12,488 nt of DNA from positions 1 through 12,488 of the forward strand of contig CAMJAZ010000010.1 in assembly GCA_946403735.1 (NCBI GenBank), given 5' to 3'. Under the pieces are notes generated by a model. That model had not been told where the DNA came from, did no database searches, and saw only the letters and a program-made list of their open reading frames with translations. The translations under genes and the position numbers were made by a program. Numbering within the stretch: position 1 is the stretch's first letter; the number at the start of each line of letters is the position of its first letter. This document shows, piece by piece, positions 6,027 through 12,488 of this stretch. The DNA comes from an uncultured Selenomonadales bacterium. GTDB lineage: Bacteria > Bacillota > Negativicutes > Selenomonadales > Selenomonadaceae.

Positions 6027-7316
6027 ATGGATAATAAAAAATTATTGAGACGGCTTAAAGATTTTGACCCTGAATTGTTCACGCTGTTAAAAGAAAATAT
6101 TGAGCGACAAAGTTCAATGTTATCGCTAATCCCTACCGATAGTGCCGCGTCGCCATTTTCAAGCTACCTTAAAGGAAGTACACTTGGCAATGACTTCATT
6201 GGCTTTCATTCCGTCGAACGTCACGGCAGAACTGAAACTATGGCGGCTAATCGCGCTTGCAAACTTTTCAACGCTGAACATGCCATTGTACGCACGGGAA
6301 ATTTAATTGCCGCGTCGCGTGTCGTACTTCAAGCGCTTTTACGTAATGGCGATAAAATTTTGTCATTCAATCTTCGTAAAAAGGAACATTGCACGGGCGA
6401 ACTTATGAATTATAACTTCATAAAGTTTGCGATTGAACCCGACAATTTCAAATTGAACATCGACAAGGTACGCGCACTTGCTAAACTTCGCCGTCCAAAG
6501 ATGATTATATATTCGCCAGTCAATTATCCGCACAATATCGATTATAAAAAACTGCGCGGAATTGCTGATGAAGTCAATGCCATTTTATGGGTGGACATTG
6601 GGCAAAATTCTGGACTTGTCGCGGCAGGTGAAATTGCGTCGCCAGTTCCATACTCCGACGTTGTAACTTTCGCGGCAAGTGACGCCTTGCACGGTCCACA
6701 AAGTGGAATTATTCTTTGCAAAAAAAAATTCGCCGACGTGTTAGAACAGGCGGTTATTGATACTGGTCACGCGTCATTGAAAAAAAATGTATTAGCGGCG
6801 CTTGCTGTAACTTTTCATGAGGCGGCTTGCGAAGAATACAAAGATTATGCACGGCAAATCATTTTAAATGCCCGCGCATTGGAAAAAGGTTTGAATAGCG
6901 CCAACGCCGATTTAGTTTGCAGTCCGACTGAAAATCATTTAGTGCTTGTACGTTTGGACAAGCGCGTTGATTGCAAAATTATCGTCGACAAATTGGCGCA
7001 GGGACGGTTACTCGTCAAGGCGGAAACGTTGATGACTTCCAATGAAAATATTTCGTATCCAGTACTGCGGCTTTCAAGTTTAGATCCAACTACGCGCGGT
7101 TTGTACGAAGAGGATATGTTCACGGTTGGACGGACGCTTGGAGAATTTTTGAAGTCACCGCAAAATTTACAATCAATTAAAGCAGTTGAAAATATTGTAA
7201 AAGAAATTGTCGACGCTTTACCGATTTTCTCTGAAGATTGGTTACCAGGAGCGGAAGTTTCTCACGAAGTTGATTCAGATTTAATGATGAAAGCTATGAT
7301 TTACGGCACGTTTTAG
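6027..7316 (+). CDS. serine hydroxymethyltransferase-like protein lacking the PLP lysine
   Basis: A full-length 429-residue protein of the SHMT fold without the active-site chemistry. Framework motifs match: FDPELFTLLKENIERQ (13-28), ADEVNAILWVD (180-190), SGLVAAG (195-201), VVT...LHGPQSGIIL (212-230), ENHLVLVRL (302-310) and RLSSLDPTTRG (348-358). Where SHMT has TTTTHKTLxGPRGG, this has TFAASDALHGPQSG, so the Schiff-base Lys is Asp219 and the preceding His is Ser218. The PLP-ring His of VDxAH is Gln193, and the YAEG catalytic Glu aligns with Ile58. The Asp that pairs with the pyridine nitrogen (Asp190) and a candidate substrate Arg (348) remain. The start is ATG 6027, with AGGTGA 5 bases upstream; GTG 6018 lies inside that site. 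The intact frame argues for a selected non-PLP role, binding or regulatory, rather than decay. It cannot be a normal glyA product. Confidence 0.85.
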   Translation: MDNKKLLRRLKDFDPELFTLLKENIERQSSMLSLIPTDSAASPFSSYLKGSTLGNDFIGFHSVERHGRTETMAANRACKLFNAEHAIVRTGNLIAASRVVLQALLRNGDKILSFNLRKKEHCTGELMNYNFIKFAIEPDNFKLNIDKVRALAKLRRPKMIIYSPVNYPHNIDYKKLRGIADEVNAILWVDIGQNSGLVAAGEIASPVPYSDVVTFAASDALHGPQSGIILCKKKFADVLEQAVIDTGHASLKKNVLAALAVTFHEAACEEYKDYARQIILNARALEKGLNSANADLVCSPTENHLVLVRLDKRVDCKIIVDKLAQGRLLVKAETLMTSNENISYPVLRLSSLDPTTRGLYEEDMFTVGRTLGEFLKSPQNLQSIKAVENIVKEIVDALPIFSEDWLPGAEVSHEVDSDLMMKAMIYGTF

Positions 7317-7333
7317 TTAATAGTGGGAGGAGT

Positions 7334-8113
7334 TTAGATTTTTTCTTTCAGCGCTTCAAGGCGGCGGGCATTGAAAAATTCTTTAACAGACGCCAAAATT
7401 TTTTCACGCGGTAATGACTTCAATAAATAACCGTCTGGTCGCAACTCCATAACTTTCATAACGCTTTCACGGTCGCCTTTTCCAGTCAAAAAAATAACGG
7501 GCGTATCTTCCAGCTTAACTTCACTGCGAATCATTTGCAAAACTTGCGGACCACTTATCACGGGCATTTCATAATCCAGTAAAATTAAATCGGGCTTGTT
7601 ATCTGCAATGTACATTAGCGCTTGCGTTCCGCTAGTAACGATTGTTACGCGATAATCACCCTCAAGCCAACTTTTCATAACCTTCAAGAAAATGGGGTCG
7701 TCGTCAACCATAAGAATAGATTTTTTTTCATCACGTCCCGCAACATGATTGTAGACGTTTTCTACTCCTGCCGCAAAATTTTTTAAGTCAATCGGACGTT
7801 CAAAGGCTTTAGTAATGGCGTCTTCGGGTACAACTCTTTTTAACACTTCAATTTCATAAATGTTGCCGAGAAGGATTAAAAATTTATCTTCTTCCATACA
7901 AGTATCTTTGAGGTAAACTAAAAAGTCTGGAATATCTTCAACGAACTTGCCAAGATAAAATACCAAGAGGTCAAAATTATTTTTGTTCGAGGCGAACTGT
8001 TCAACAACGGGGTCAATGCGCGTCACTTCGTAGCCAGCAACTTCCAAATTTCGCTGAATCGAATTGCCCATAAATGAAACGCCTTGACTGATGAATAAAA
8101 TTTTTTTCTCCAT
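7334..8113 (-). CDS. two-receiver response regulator without output domain
   Basis: A 259-residue cytoplasmic signalling protein. Residues 130-250 are a complete receiver domain: acidic cluster Asp137-139, phospho-acceptor Asp180 in LILLDYEMP, Thr210 in VIFLTGKGD and Lys232 in YLLKSLP. Residues 1-120 look like a second, degenerate receiver: ILFISQG at the start, LLVFYLGKF where the acceptor Asp would be (Tyr53), and AFERPIDLKNF in place of the Lys-Pro end. There is no DNA-binding, GGDEF or enzymatic output, so it probably acts by protein contact. The start is ATG at 8113 with GGTGAT 6 bases upstream. It converges with the SHMT-like gene (17 bases between stops) and has its own extended -10 promoter. 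No histidine kinase gene is adjacent. Confidence 0.9.
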   Translation of the reverse strand: MEKKILFISQGVSFMGNSIQRNLEVAGYEVTRIDPVVEQFASNKNNFDLLVFYLGKFVEDIPDFLVYLKDTCMEEDKFLILLGNIYEIEVLKRVVPEDAITKAFERPIDLKNFAAGVENVYNHVAGRDEKKSILMVDDDPIFLKVMKSWLEGDYRVTIVTSGTQALMYIADNKPDLILLDYEMPVISGPQVLQMIRSEVKLEDTPVIFLTGKGDRESVMKVMELRPDGYLLKSLPREKILASVKEFFNARRLEALKEKI

Positions 8114-8146
8114 TAAAGCATCACCGCTTATAAAATTTTTTTTATG

Positions 8147-8155
8147 ATTATAACA
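8147..8155 (-). promoter_or_regulatory. extended -10 promoter for the response regulator
   Basis: On the minus strand the word TGTTATAAT gives a TGn motif plus perfect TATAAT, 33 bases upstream of the ATG. No good -35 box is seen at 16-18 bases, as is common for extended -10 promoters. Confidence 0.6.
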
Positions 8156-8279
8156 GTTATTAAAGGATTTTAAAAGACCACAATTTTTATAAATGATTGA
8201 TTATTTTTTATCGCGTCAAAGTTGATATAGCTTGTTTGTAAAATCAAACTTGGTAAAAATTTTTCTAGATTTTTTTAAA

Positions 8280-8382
8280 CTACTTTTTCTTTTGGCGCAA
8301 AAGAAAAAGTAGCAAAAAGAAAACAGCCCGCTGAAATCGCATCACGCGATTTACGCGGGCGGGCGCGCGTCCTTGCGCGCCC
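8280..8382 (+). repeat. three-hairpin intergenic element, copy B
   Basis: In the plus direction: hairpin 3 (8280-8312, 15-bp stem CTACTTTTTCTTTTG, loop GCG); a 13-base A-rich linker; hairpin 2 (8326-8360, GCCCGC/GCGGGC outer and AAATCGC/GCGATTT inner stems, loop ATCAC); hairpin 1 (8361-8382, GGGCGCGC/GCGCGCCC, loop GTCCTT). It ends 58 bases before the MGDG-type gene and points the same way as that gene. Copy C before murG has the same order. The rest of the 327-base gap 8114-8440 holds AT-rich DNA, the response-regulator promoter, and no convincing promoter for the plus-strand gene. Confidence 0.85.
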
Positions 8383-8440
8383 CTACTTTTCCTACGTTAT
8401 CAACATATCCTAAAAAATCGGGAAATTAGGGAGCAGGTAT

Positions 8441-9514
8441 TTGAAAGTTTTAATTTTATCGGCGTCAATCGGTTCAGGACATACGAAGGCGGCAGAGGCA
8501 TTGCAAAAATGTTTCCGCGCAGATGACGTTGAAGTTGTGGACTTTATGGCGCGTGAAATTTCTACGCTAAATTTCTTGACGAAAAAAATTTATCTTGCCG
8601 CGCTGAAATTCATTCCCGACTTGTACGACAGAATTTATAAATTCACTGGCGCAAAAAAAATCGGCACGTTGACGCGCTACATAATCTCAACGCTAATGTA
8701 CTTTCCATTCACGCGGCTACTTAAAAAATTTCAGCCCGACGTTGTAATTTGCACTCATCCATTCCCAGAATCAGCGGCGGCACTTTGGAAATTTTTGCAT
8801 GCAAAATCTGCGCGGAAATTTTTATTAGCGGCGGTTTTGACGGATTATTCACTGCATGAAATTTGGATATTCAGTGAAGTTGACGTTTACTTTGTCGCAA
8901 CTGATGAAATGAAATTTGAACTTTCCGAGCAGTCAAGACCGAATCAAGAAATTTATTCAGCAGGAATACCGATAGGCGCGGAATTTTCTACGTTGAAATT
9001 GATTGAACATTCAACGCCGACAATTTTAGTTATGGGCGGCGGCTTAGGCTTAGGCTCAATCGAAGAAACTTTGCAGGATTTAAATAACGTTGAAGTACCG
9101 CTGAAAATTTTAGTCGTCGCTGGACAAAATCAAAAACTTTTAACGCGGCTGAAATCGTTGCAAAAAAAAATCTGTCACGAAACAGAAATTTTGGGCTACG
9201 TGGAAAATATCGGCGAACTAATGGCGGCGGCAGACTTGCTTATAACAAAACCTGGCGCGTTGACGATGACAGAAGCATTTGCGGCGGGACTTCCCATGAT
9301 TTTACATGCGCCAATACCTGGTCCAGAATCGCAGAATGCCTTGTACGCAGTCACGAACGGCGCGGCAATATCGGCGGGCAATTTAAAAATTTCCTCAATC
9401 GTCAACGATCTATTAAAAAGTTCTTCCAAGCTTGACGCAATGAAAATCAGCGCGAAAAATTTATCTAAAGTCAATGCGGCGTCTGAAATCGTTGCAAAAT
9501 TGAAAACTGAATAA
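8441..9514 (+). CDS. MGDG-synthase-like GT28 glycosyltransferase (probable diacylglycerol glucosyltransferase)
   Basis: A 357-residue GT-B enzyme, slightly short for the UgtP/MGDG-synthase group. The N-terminal acceptor domain opens MKVLILSASIGSGHTKAAEA, the GSGH-x-KAA signature at residues 11-18, with THPFP at 105-109. The C-terminal nucleotide-sugar domain shows GGGLGLG (199-205), GYVENIGELMAAADLLITKPGA as its core (252-273), Glu278 in MTEAF and GPESQNA (294-300). Relatives transfer glucose or galactose from a UDP-sugar to diacylglycerol at the inner face of the membrane, giving glycolipid or a lipoteichoic-acid anchor; lipid acceptor and sugar are inferred. The start is TTG 8441, with AGGGAG 7 bases upstream. 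It converges with murG, 23 bases between stops. Confidence 0.88.
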   Translation: MKVLILSASIGSGHTKAAEALQKCFRADDVEVVDFMAREISTLNFLTKKIYLAALKFIPDLYDRIYKFTGAKKIGTLTRYIISTLMYFPFTRLLKKFQPDVVICTHPFPESAAALWKFLHAKSARKFLLAAVLTDYSLHEIWIFSEVDVYFVATDEMKFELSEQSRPNQEIYSAGIPIGAEFSTLKLIEHSTPTILVMGGGLGLGSIEETLQDLNNVEVPLKILVVAGQNQKLLTRLKSLQKKICHETEILGYVENIGELMAAADLLITKPGALTMTEAFAAGLPMILHAPIPGPESQNALYAVTNGAAISAGNLKISSIVNDLLKSSSKLDAMKISAKNLSKVNAASEIVAKLKTE

Positions 9515-9537
9515 AAAATTTAAAGTCGTATAAAAAT

Positions 9538-10632
9538 CTACCGTTCAACTAAATTTAAAATTAAATCTGAAATTTCATCAGCTGCTTGTGGTCTGCCAAG
9601 TGTCAAACTTGCCGCAGACATTTTTTTTAATTCGGCGGGGTCTTTCAAAAGTTCAGCTAAGTGTTTCGATAAAATTTCCGTCGTCAAATCCTTATTCAAA
9701 ATCATTCTCGCCGCACCGACTTTGACAAGCTCCATTGCGTTGAACTCTTGATGATTTTCTGCCGCGTATGGGTACGGAATTAAAATTGCTGGAATGCCCC
9801 GCGCAGTCAATTCAGCTAAACCAGTTGCACCTGCGCGGAAAATCGCTAAGCTTGCCATTGCCATAGCTTGCGGCATATTGTAAAGGTACGGCACAATTTT
9901 TACATTCGGCGGCAAATTGTCACCTAAACTTTGCCTGACGGATTCAAATTCACCTTTGCCCGTGACGTGAAGAAATTGCGCGTCAAAATTTTCAGCGTGT
10001 TTAAGTACGTCAATCATTGCGGTATTGATACTGCGAGCGCCGCGACTTCCGCCAGAAATTAATACGACAGGCTTTTCAGCCGTGAAATTAAATTCGCGTA
10101 AACCATCTTCACGATTAGCCGTCAAAACTTCTGCGCGGATTGGGTTGCCTGTGTAAATTGTTTTCGACGCAGGAAAATTTTTCAGCGCCAACTTTGAACC
10201 GACAGCAATTTTTGTGACGAACTTTGACAAAATTTTATTAGTAATGCCAGCAACGGCGTTTTGCTCTTGAATTAGCGTAGGAATTTTTTTCAAACTAGCG
10301 GCAAGTAAAATCGGTCCGCAAACGTAGCCGCCAGTACCGACGACAACATTGGGCTTGAACTCATCAATAATTTTGCCTGCGCGTCGAATACTTAAAATTG
10401 CGTCAGCCGCACGTTTAAAATTGTCCATTGTGAAATGACGTTCAAAGCCGCCTTCCAACTTCATAGCGGAAAAATTTATGCCAGCCTTCGGTACAATGTC
10501 AGACTCCAAACCTTTTTCCGTGCCGACGTACAAAATTTTTGTATCGGGCAACTTTTTTTTAACCGTATCAATTAAAGTCAGCGCAGGGTAAATGTGTCCC
10601 CCCGTACCGCCGCCTGAAAAAATAATGTTCAT
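9538..10632 (-). CDS. murG: MurG, lipid II-forming N-acetylglucosaminyltransferase
   Basis: Transfers GlcNAc from UDP-GlcNAc to lipid I, making lipid II on the cytoplasmic face of the membrane, the last intracellular step of peptidoglycan precursor synthesis. The 364-residue length is normal. Family motifs are GGTGGH (8-13, with the conserved His13), TGGYVCGP (100-107), QEQNAVAG (122-129), SGGSRGA (193-199), RAGATGLAEL (266-275, usually RSGA) and PYAAENHQ with NA (288-299). The start is ATG at 10632 with AAGGA about 7 bases upstream. murG usually sits in the division/cell-wall cluster with mraY, murD and ftsW; here none of these is adjacent. No promoter is evident in the 184 bases upstream, which are occupied by the three-hairpin element, so transcription may read through from the lipoprotein gene. 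Confidence 0.96.
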   Translation of the reverse strand: MNIIFSGGGTGGHIYPALTLIDTVKKKLPDTKILYVGTEKGLESDIVPKAGINFSAMKLEGGFERHFTMDNFKRAADAILSIRRAGKIIDEFKPNVVVGTGGYVCGPILLAASLKKIPTLIQEQNAVAGITNKILSKFVTKIAVGSKLALKNFPASKTIYTGNPIRAEVLTANREDGLREFNFTAEKPVVLISGGSRGARSINTAMIDVLKHAENFDAQFLHVTGKGEFESVRQSLGDNLPPNVKIVPYLYNMPQAMAMASLAIFRAGATGLAELTARGIPAILIPYPYAAENHQEFNAMELVKVGAARMILNKDLTTEILSKHLAELLKDPAELKKMSAASLTLGRPQAADEISDLILNLVER

Positions 10633-10657
10633 AAAAATTCCTTTTCAATTAAAATAA

Positions 10658-10759
10658 GGGGCGCCCAAGGATGGGCGCCCGTCCGCGCAAATCGCGTGAT
10701 GCGATTTCAGCGGACATGTTTTCTTTTGCTTCTTTTCTTTTGCGCCAAAAGAAAAGAAG
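10658..10759 (-). repeat. three-hairpin intergenic element, copy C
   Basis: Reading in the murG direction (minus strand): hairpin 3 (10729-10759, CTTCTTTTCTTTTG stem, 14 bp, loop GCG), a 13-base linker, hairpin 2 (10681-10715, GTCCGC/GCGGAC outer and AAATCGC/GCGATTT inner stems, loop ATCAC), hairpin 1 (10659-10680, GGGCGCCC paired with a second GGGCGCCC). It has the same architecture and spacing as copy B. Stem differences are compensatory, one in each hairpin. It fills most of the gap between the lipoprotein gene and murG. Confidence 0.85.
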
Positions 10760-10816
10760 TTCATAAAAAATCTTAAAAAATTTTACCAAATTTTGATTTA
10801 AAAACAGACTATAACT

Positions 10817-11848
10817 TTACTTAAACAAATTTGAAAACTTACGAATGGTATCTTCTTTATGCGGCAAAATTTCCGCGTAATTAATTTTAATTCCGTGTTG
10901 AAGTGCTTGTTCAGGCGTTGGCAAATTGTATCTTTCAGGCATATCAACATCTGTTCGTACTGGAACTGTCCCCGCATTAGCAACTTTCTGTTGCGCCTCT
11001 TGACTTAAAACGTAGTCGACAAATTTTTTCGCCAAGTCAATGTGGTCAGCGTCTTTGAAAATCGCGATTGGACTGGGTACGACTAAATTTTCAGGTGGAT
11101 AAACCATTTGCAAGGGAGCGCCTTTATCAATTTTGTTAGCGGTTATGTAATCGACGCCAAGACAAGCGCTTAAAGTACCGTTTGCAGTATCATCAATGAC
11201 GCGCCCAGAACCTTTACTTTTGATCGCGCCGTTAGCGTTCAGCCGTTCAAAATATCCCCAGCCAAATTGTTTTTCAAGCAGTGCAACGCTCATATAAGCC
11301 GTGCCAGAAAGTGCAGGATCAGCAATTCCGAAGGCGTCCTTATACGTTGGACTTGTAGCAATTTCTTCCCAAGTTGCAGGCGGCGTAGTAATTTTGTTCG
11401 TGTTTATGACAATGCCAAGCGTACCGAGCCGCGCCGCAGTGAAAGAGCCGTCGTAATCGTCGAATGGATTTAAAATTTCATTAAACACCGTCGGCTGATA
11501 TTTTTCGAGCATTCCTTCATCACGCATTTGGTAGAAATCAGGAACTTCACTTGTCCAAATAATATCTGCCATAATGTGACCACTTTGTCTTTCAGCTTCA
11601 AGTTTTGCCATAATTTTGCCAGCGCCAGCCGATTGGTAATCGACTTCAACGCCAGGATTTTGTGCCTTGAAACCTTCGACAATGCCGCCGATTAAAGATT
11701 CTTTCATTGAAGTGTAAATGACGAGTTTATTAGCGGCAACTTTCCCATTGTTCGGTTTATTTTCACCACTGCCGCCGCAACCACTCATTAGCATTGATGC
11801 CGTAAGTAAAGCGAACGCCATAATTAAACCGAAAAATTTTTTAAACAT
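10817..11848 (-). CDS. ABC-transporter lipoprotein, iron(III)/2-aminoethylphosphonate-type binding protein
   Basis: A 343-residue family-1 extracellular solute-binding protein. The lipobox LMSGC puts the lipidated cysteine at residue 24, after the signal peptide MFKKFFGLIM and its hydrophobic core. The mature part starts KLVIYTSMKESLIGGIVEGF and shows ADIIWTSEVPDFYQM (94-108), GTLGIVINTNKI (142-153), the central LGVDYITANKIDKGAPLQMVYP (230-251, key residues Y234 and Y250) and AKKFVDYVLSQEAQ (273-286). This is the FbpA/AfuA/PhnS-like group; the classic adjacent Tyr pair of iron-binding FbpA is not visible, so the ligand could be phosphonate, iron chelate or another anion. The start is ATG at 11848 with GAGGTGA 6 bases upstream. 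No permease or ATPase gene adjoins it; the next minus-strand gene is murG. Confidence 0.9.
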   Translation of the reverse strand: MFKKFFGLIMAFALLTASMLMSGCGGSGENKPNNGKVAANKLVIYTSMKESLIGGIVEGFKAQNPGVEVDYQSAGAGKIMAKLEAERQSGHIMADIIWTSEVPDFYQMRDEGMLEKYQPTVFNEILNPFDDYDGSFTAARLGTLGIVINTNKITTPPATWEEIATSPTYKDAFGIADPALSGTAYMSVALLEKQFGWGYFERLNANGAIKSKGSGRVIDDTANGTLSACLGVDYITANKIDKGAPLQMVYPPENLVVPSPIAIFKDADHIDLAKKFVDYVLSQEAQQKVANAGTVPVRTDVDMPERYNLPTPEQALQHGIKINYAEILPHKEDTIRKFSNLFK

Positions 11849-11914
11849 AAAATGTCACCTCTTATATCATACAAAAAATTTTTGCGCTAAAATAAAAAGT
11901 AGGTTTAAAAAATT

Positions 11915-11937
11915 TTAATAAATTGAAATTTTATTAA
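11915..11937 (-). promoter_or_regulatory. AT-only inverted repeat in the lipoprotein leader
   Basis: TTAATAAA and TTTATTAA, perfect 8-base arms around a 7-base spacer, lie between the predicted promoter and the ribosome binding site of the lipoprotein gene. It may be a repressor site or weak leader hairpin. It could be chance in such AT-rich DNA. Confidence 0.3.
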
Positions 11938-11967
11938 CACGCTCCAAAAATCTATCAATTAATAAAA

Positions 11968-11996
11968 ATTTTACATAAAAGCAATTATCGTGTCAA
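11968..11996 (-). promoter_or_regulatory. promoter for the lipoprotein gene
   Basis: On the minus strand a perfect TTGACA (11991-11996), a 17-base spacer and TAAAAT (11968-11973). Expected start near 11961, leaving a leader of about 110 bases that contains an AT inverted repeat. It is the only consensus -35 box among the promoters found here. Confidence 0.75.
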
Positions 11997-12020
11997 GCCG
12001 CGCCAATATTCAAAAAATCC

Positions 12021-12049
12021 TTGCAAAATGTCACAGCTTTAAATATAAT
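12021..12049 (+). promoter_or_regulatory. promoter for the binding-domain sensor gene
   Basis: TTGCAA (12021-12026), a 17-base spacer, then perfect TATAAT (12044-12049). Its -35 box lies 24 bases from the -35 box of the divergent lipoprotein promoter, so one regulator bound between them could affect both. Confidence 0.75.
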
Positions 12050-12080
12050 TTGTTTTAATTTTTAGGAAGGAAGCGTATAA

Positions 12081-12488
12081 ATGAATACTCCGCCGTCCAT
12101 ACAAAATAAAGCTGGCTACTTCGATAAAAAAAGTAAAGTCATAACGGCAATATCTACACTGTTGCTATTGACGCTTTTAATTTGTCTGGCGGCATATATT
12201 ACTATCTTTGATGTATTCAAGCCCGAACCTAAAGTTGAAATCGTCGCAAAAAATAATTTCAACAAAACTTTGCACGTCATCACAGATATTGACTATGAAC
12301 CTTATTCCTATGTCGATGCAAATGGAAATCCTTCAGGGCTTGATGTTGAAATGATGAATGAAATTGCTAACCGTCTGCAGATGAATTTAGATTTACAGCT
12401 GATGAGTTGGACGGACGCTAAAAAAGCTTTTCGCGAAGGTAAAGCCGATATCATTATGAATATGGCGTCTGATTTAATCGACAATAGC
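12081..12488 (+). CDS. membrane-anchored family-3 solute-binding sensor, N-terminal part
   Basis: The first 136 codons of a gene that runs off the window. A 19-residue cytoplasmic head precedes a hydrophobic membrane segment (about 20-43), then a family-3 periplasmic-binding fold begins: LHVITDIDYEPYSYVDANG (64-82), PSGLDVEMMNEIANRLQMNL (84-103), LMSWTDAKKAFREGKADIIM (107-126). The head has no lipobox and the membrane segment starts well inside the protein, so it looks like an anchored sensor rather than a free ABC-transporter binding protein. Such N-termini commonly lead into histidine kinase, GGDEF or EAL output, which cannot be seen here. The start is ATG 12081 with AGGAAGG 10 bases upstream and a strong promoter. 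A ligand such as an amino acid is typical of the fold but unproven. Confidence 0.8.
   Translation, partial: MNTPPSIQNKAGYFDKKSKVITAISTLLLLTLLICLAAYITIFDVFKPEPKVEIVAKNNFNKTLHVITDIDYEPYSYVDANGNPSGLDVEMMNEIANRLQMNLDLQLMSWTDAKKAFREGKADIIMNMASDLIDNS

Noticed and set aside
8222..8260. Promoter for the MGDG-type gene upstream of copy B
   Set aside because: TTGATA and TAAAAT are present but with wrong spacing; no pair of boxes gives 16-18 bases.
11974..11990. Fur-like site in the lipoprotein promoter spacer
   Set aside because: Only a short GATAATT-like word is present; no 19-base palindrome resembling a Fur box can be read.

Overview
The window looks like chromosomal DNA of a Firmicutes-type bacterium. 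Coding sequence is AT-rich, TTG starts are used, ribosome binding sites are strong GGAGG or AGGTGA types, and promoters have TATAAT-like -10 boxes. Gene content (SerA, ComEA, MurG, an MGDG-synthase-type glycosyltransferase, a SagB-type nitroreductase, a membrane-anchored family-3 solute-binding sensor) fits a Negativicutes/Selenomonad-like organism. That placement is an inference from style and content, not a marker-gene result.

Layout. Bases 1-311 hold the decayed 3' end of an IS200/IS605-type tnpB. Directly after it lie an unrecognised 331-residue protein with a 13-residue tandem repeat (334-1329) and, overlapping its end by 65 bases, an exported nitroreductase (1265-1945). A good promoter then drives serA (2056-3621) and comEA (3635-4180), joined by a tiny stop/start bridge. 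A second promoter drives a GntP-family permease (4280-5695). A 331-base gap (5696-6026) is packed with heptamer repeats and a structured repeat element. It precedes a serine-hydroxymethyltransferase-like protein (6027-7316) that has lost the PLP lysine. This gene converges on a two-receiver response regulator (7334-8113, minus). Next come an MGDG-synthase-like glycosyltransferase (8441-9514, plus) converging on murG (9538-10632, minus), an orphan iron/phosphonate-type lipoprotein binding protein (10817-11848, minus), and, divergent from it, the start of a membrane-anchored family-3 binding-domain sensor (12081 to the window end).

How the genes relate. This is not one tight operon. It is a string of one- and two-gene units: amino-acid biosynthesis (serA), DNA uptake (comEA), organic-acid transport (GntP family), signalling (receiver protein, binding-domain sensor), envelope glycosylation (MGDG-type enzyme, MurG) and solute capture (lipoprotein). 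The least explained parts are three. First, the full-length SHMT-like protein lacks the catalytic lysine and other active-site residues. Second, an intergenic element of about 100 bases with three hairpins occurs twice, its copies differing by compensatory base-pair changes, and a third locus shares one hairpin. Third, heptanucleotide tandem repeats recur in four intergenic spots. No tRNA, rRNA, CRISPR array or convincing GC-rich rho-independent terminator was found.
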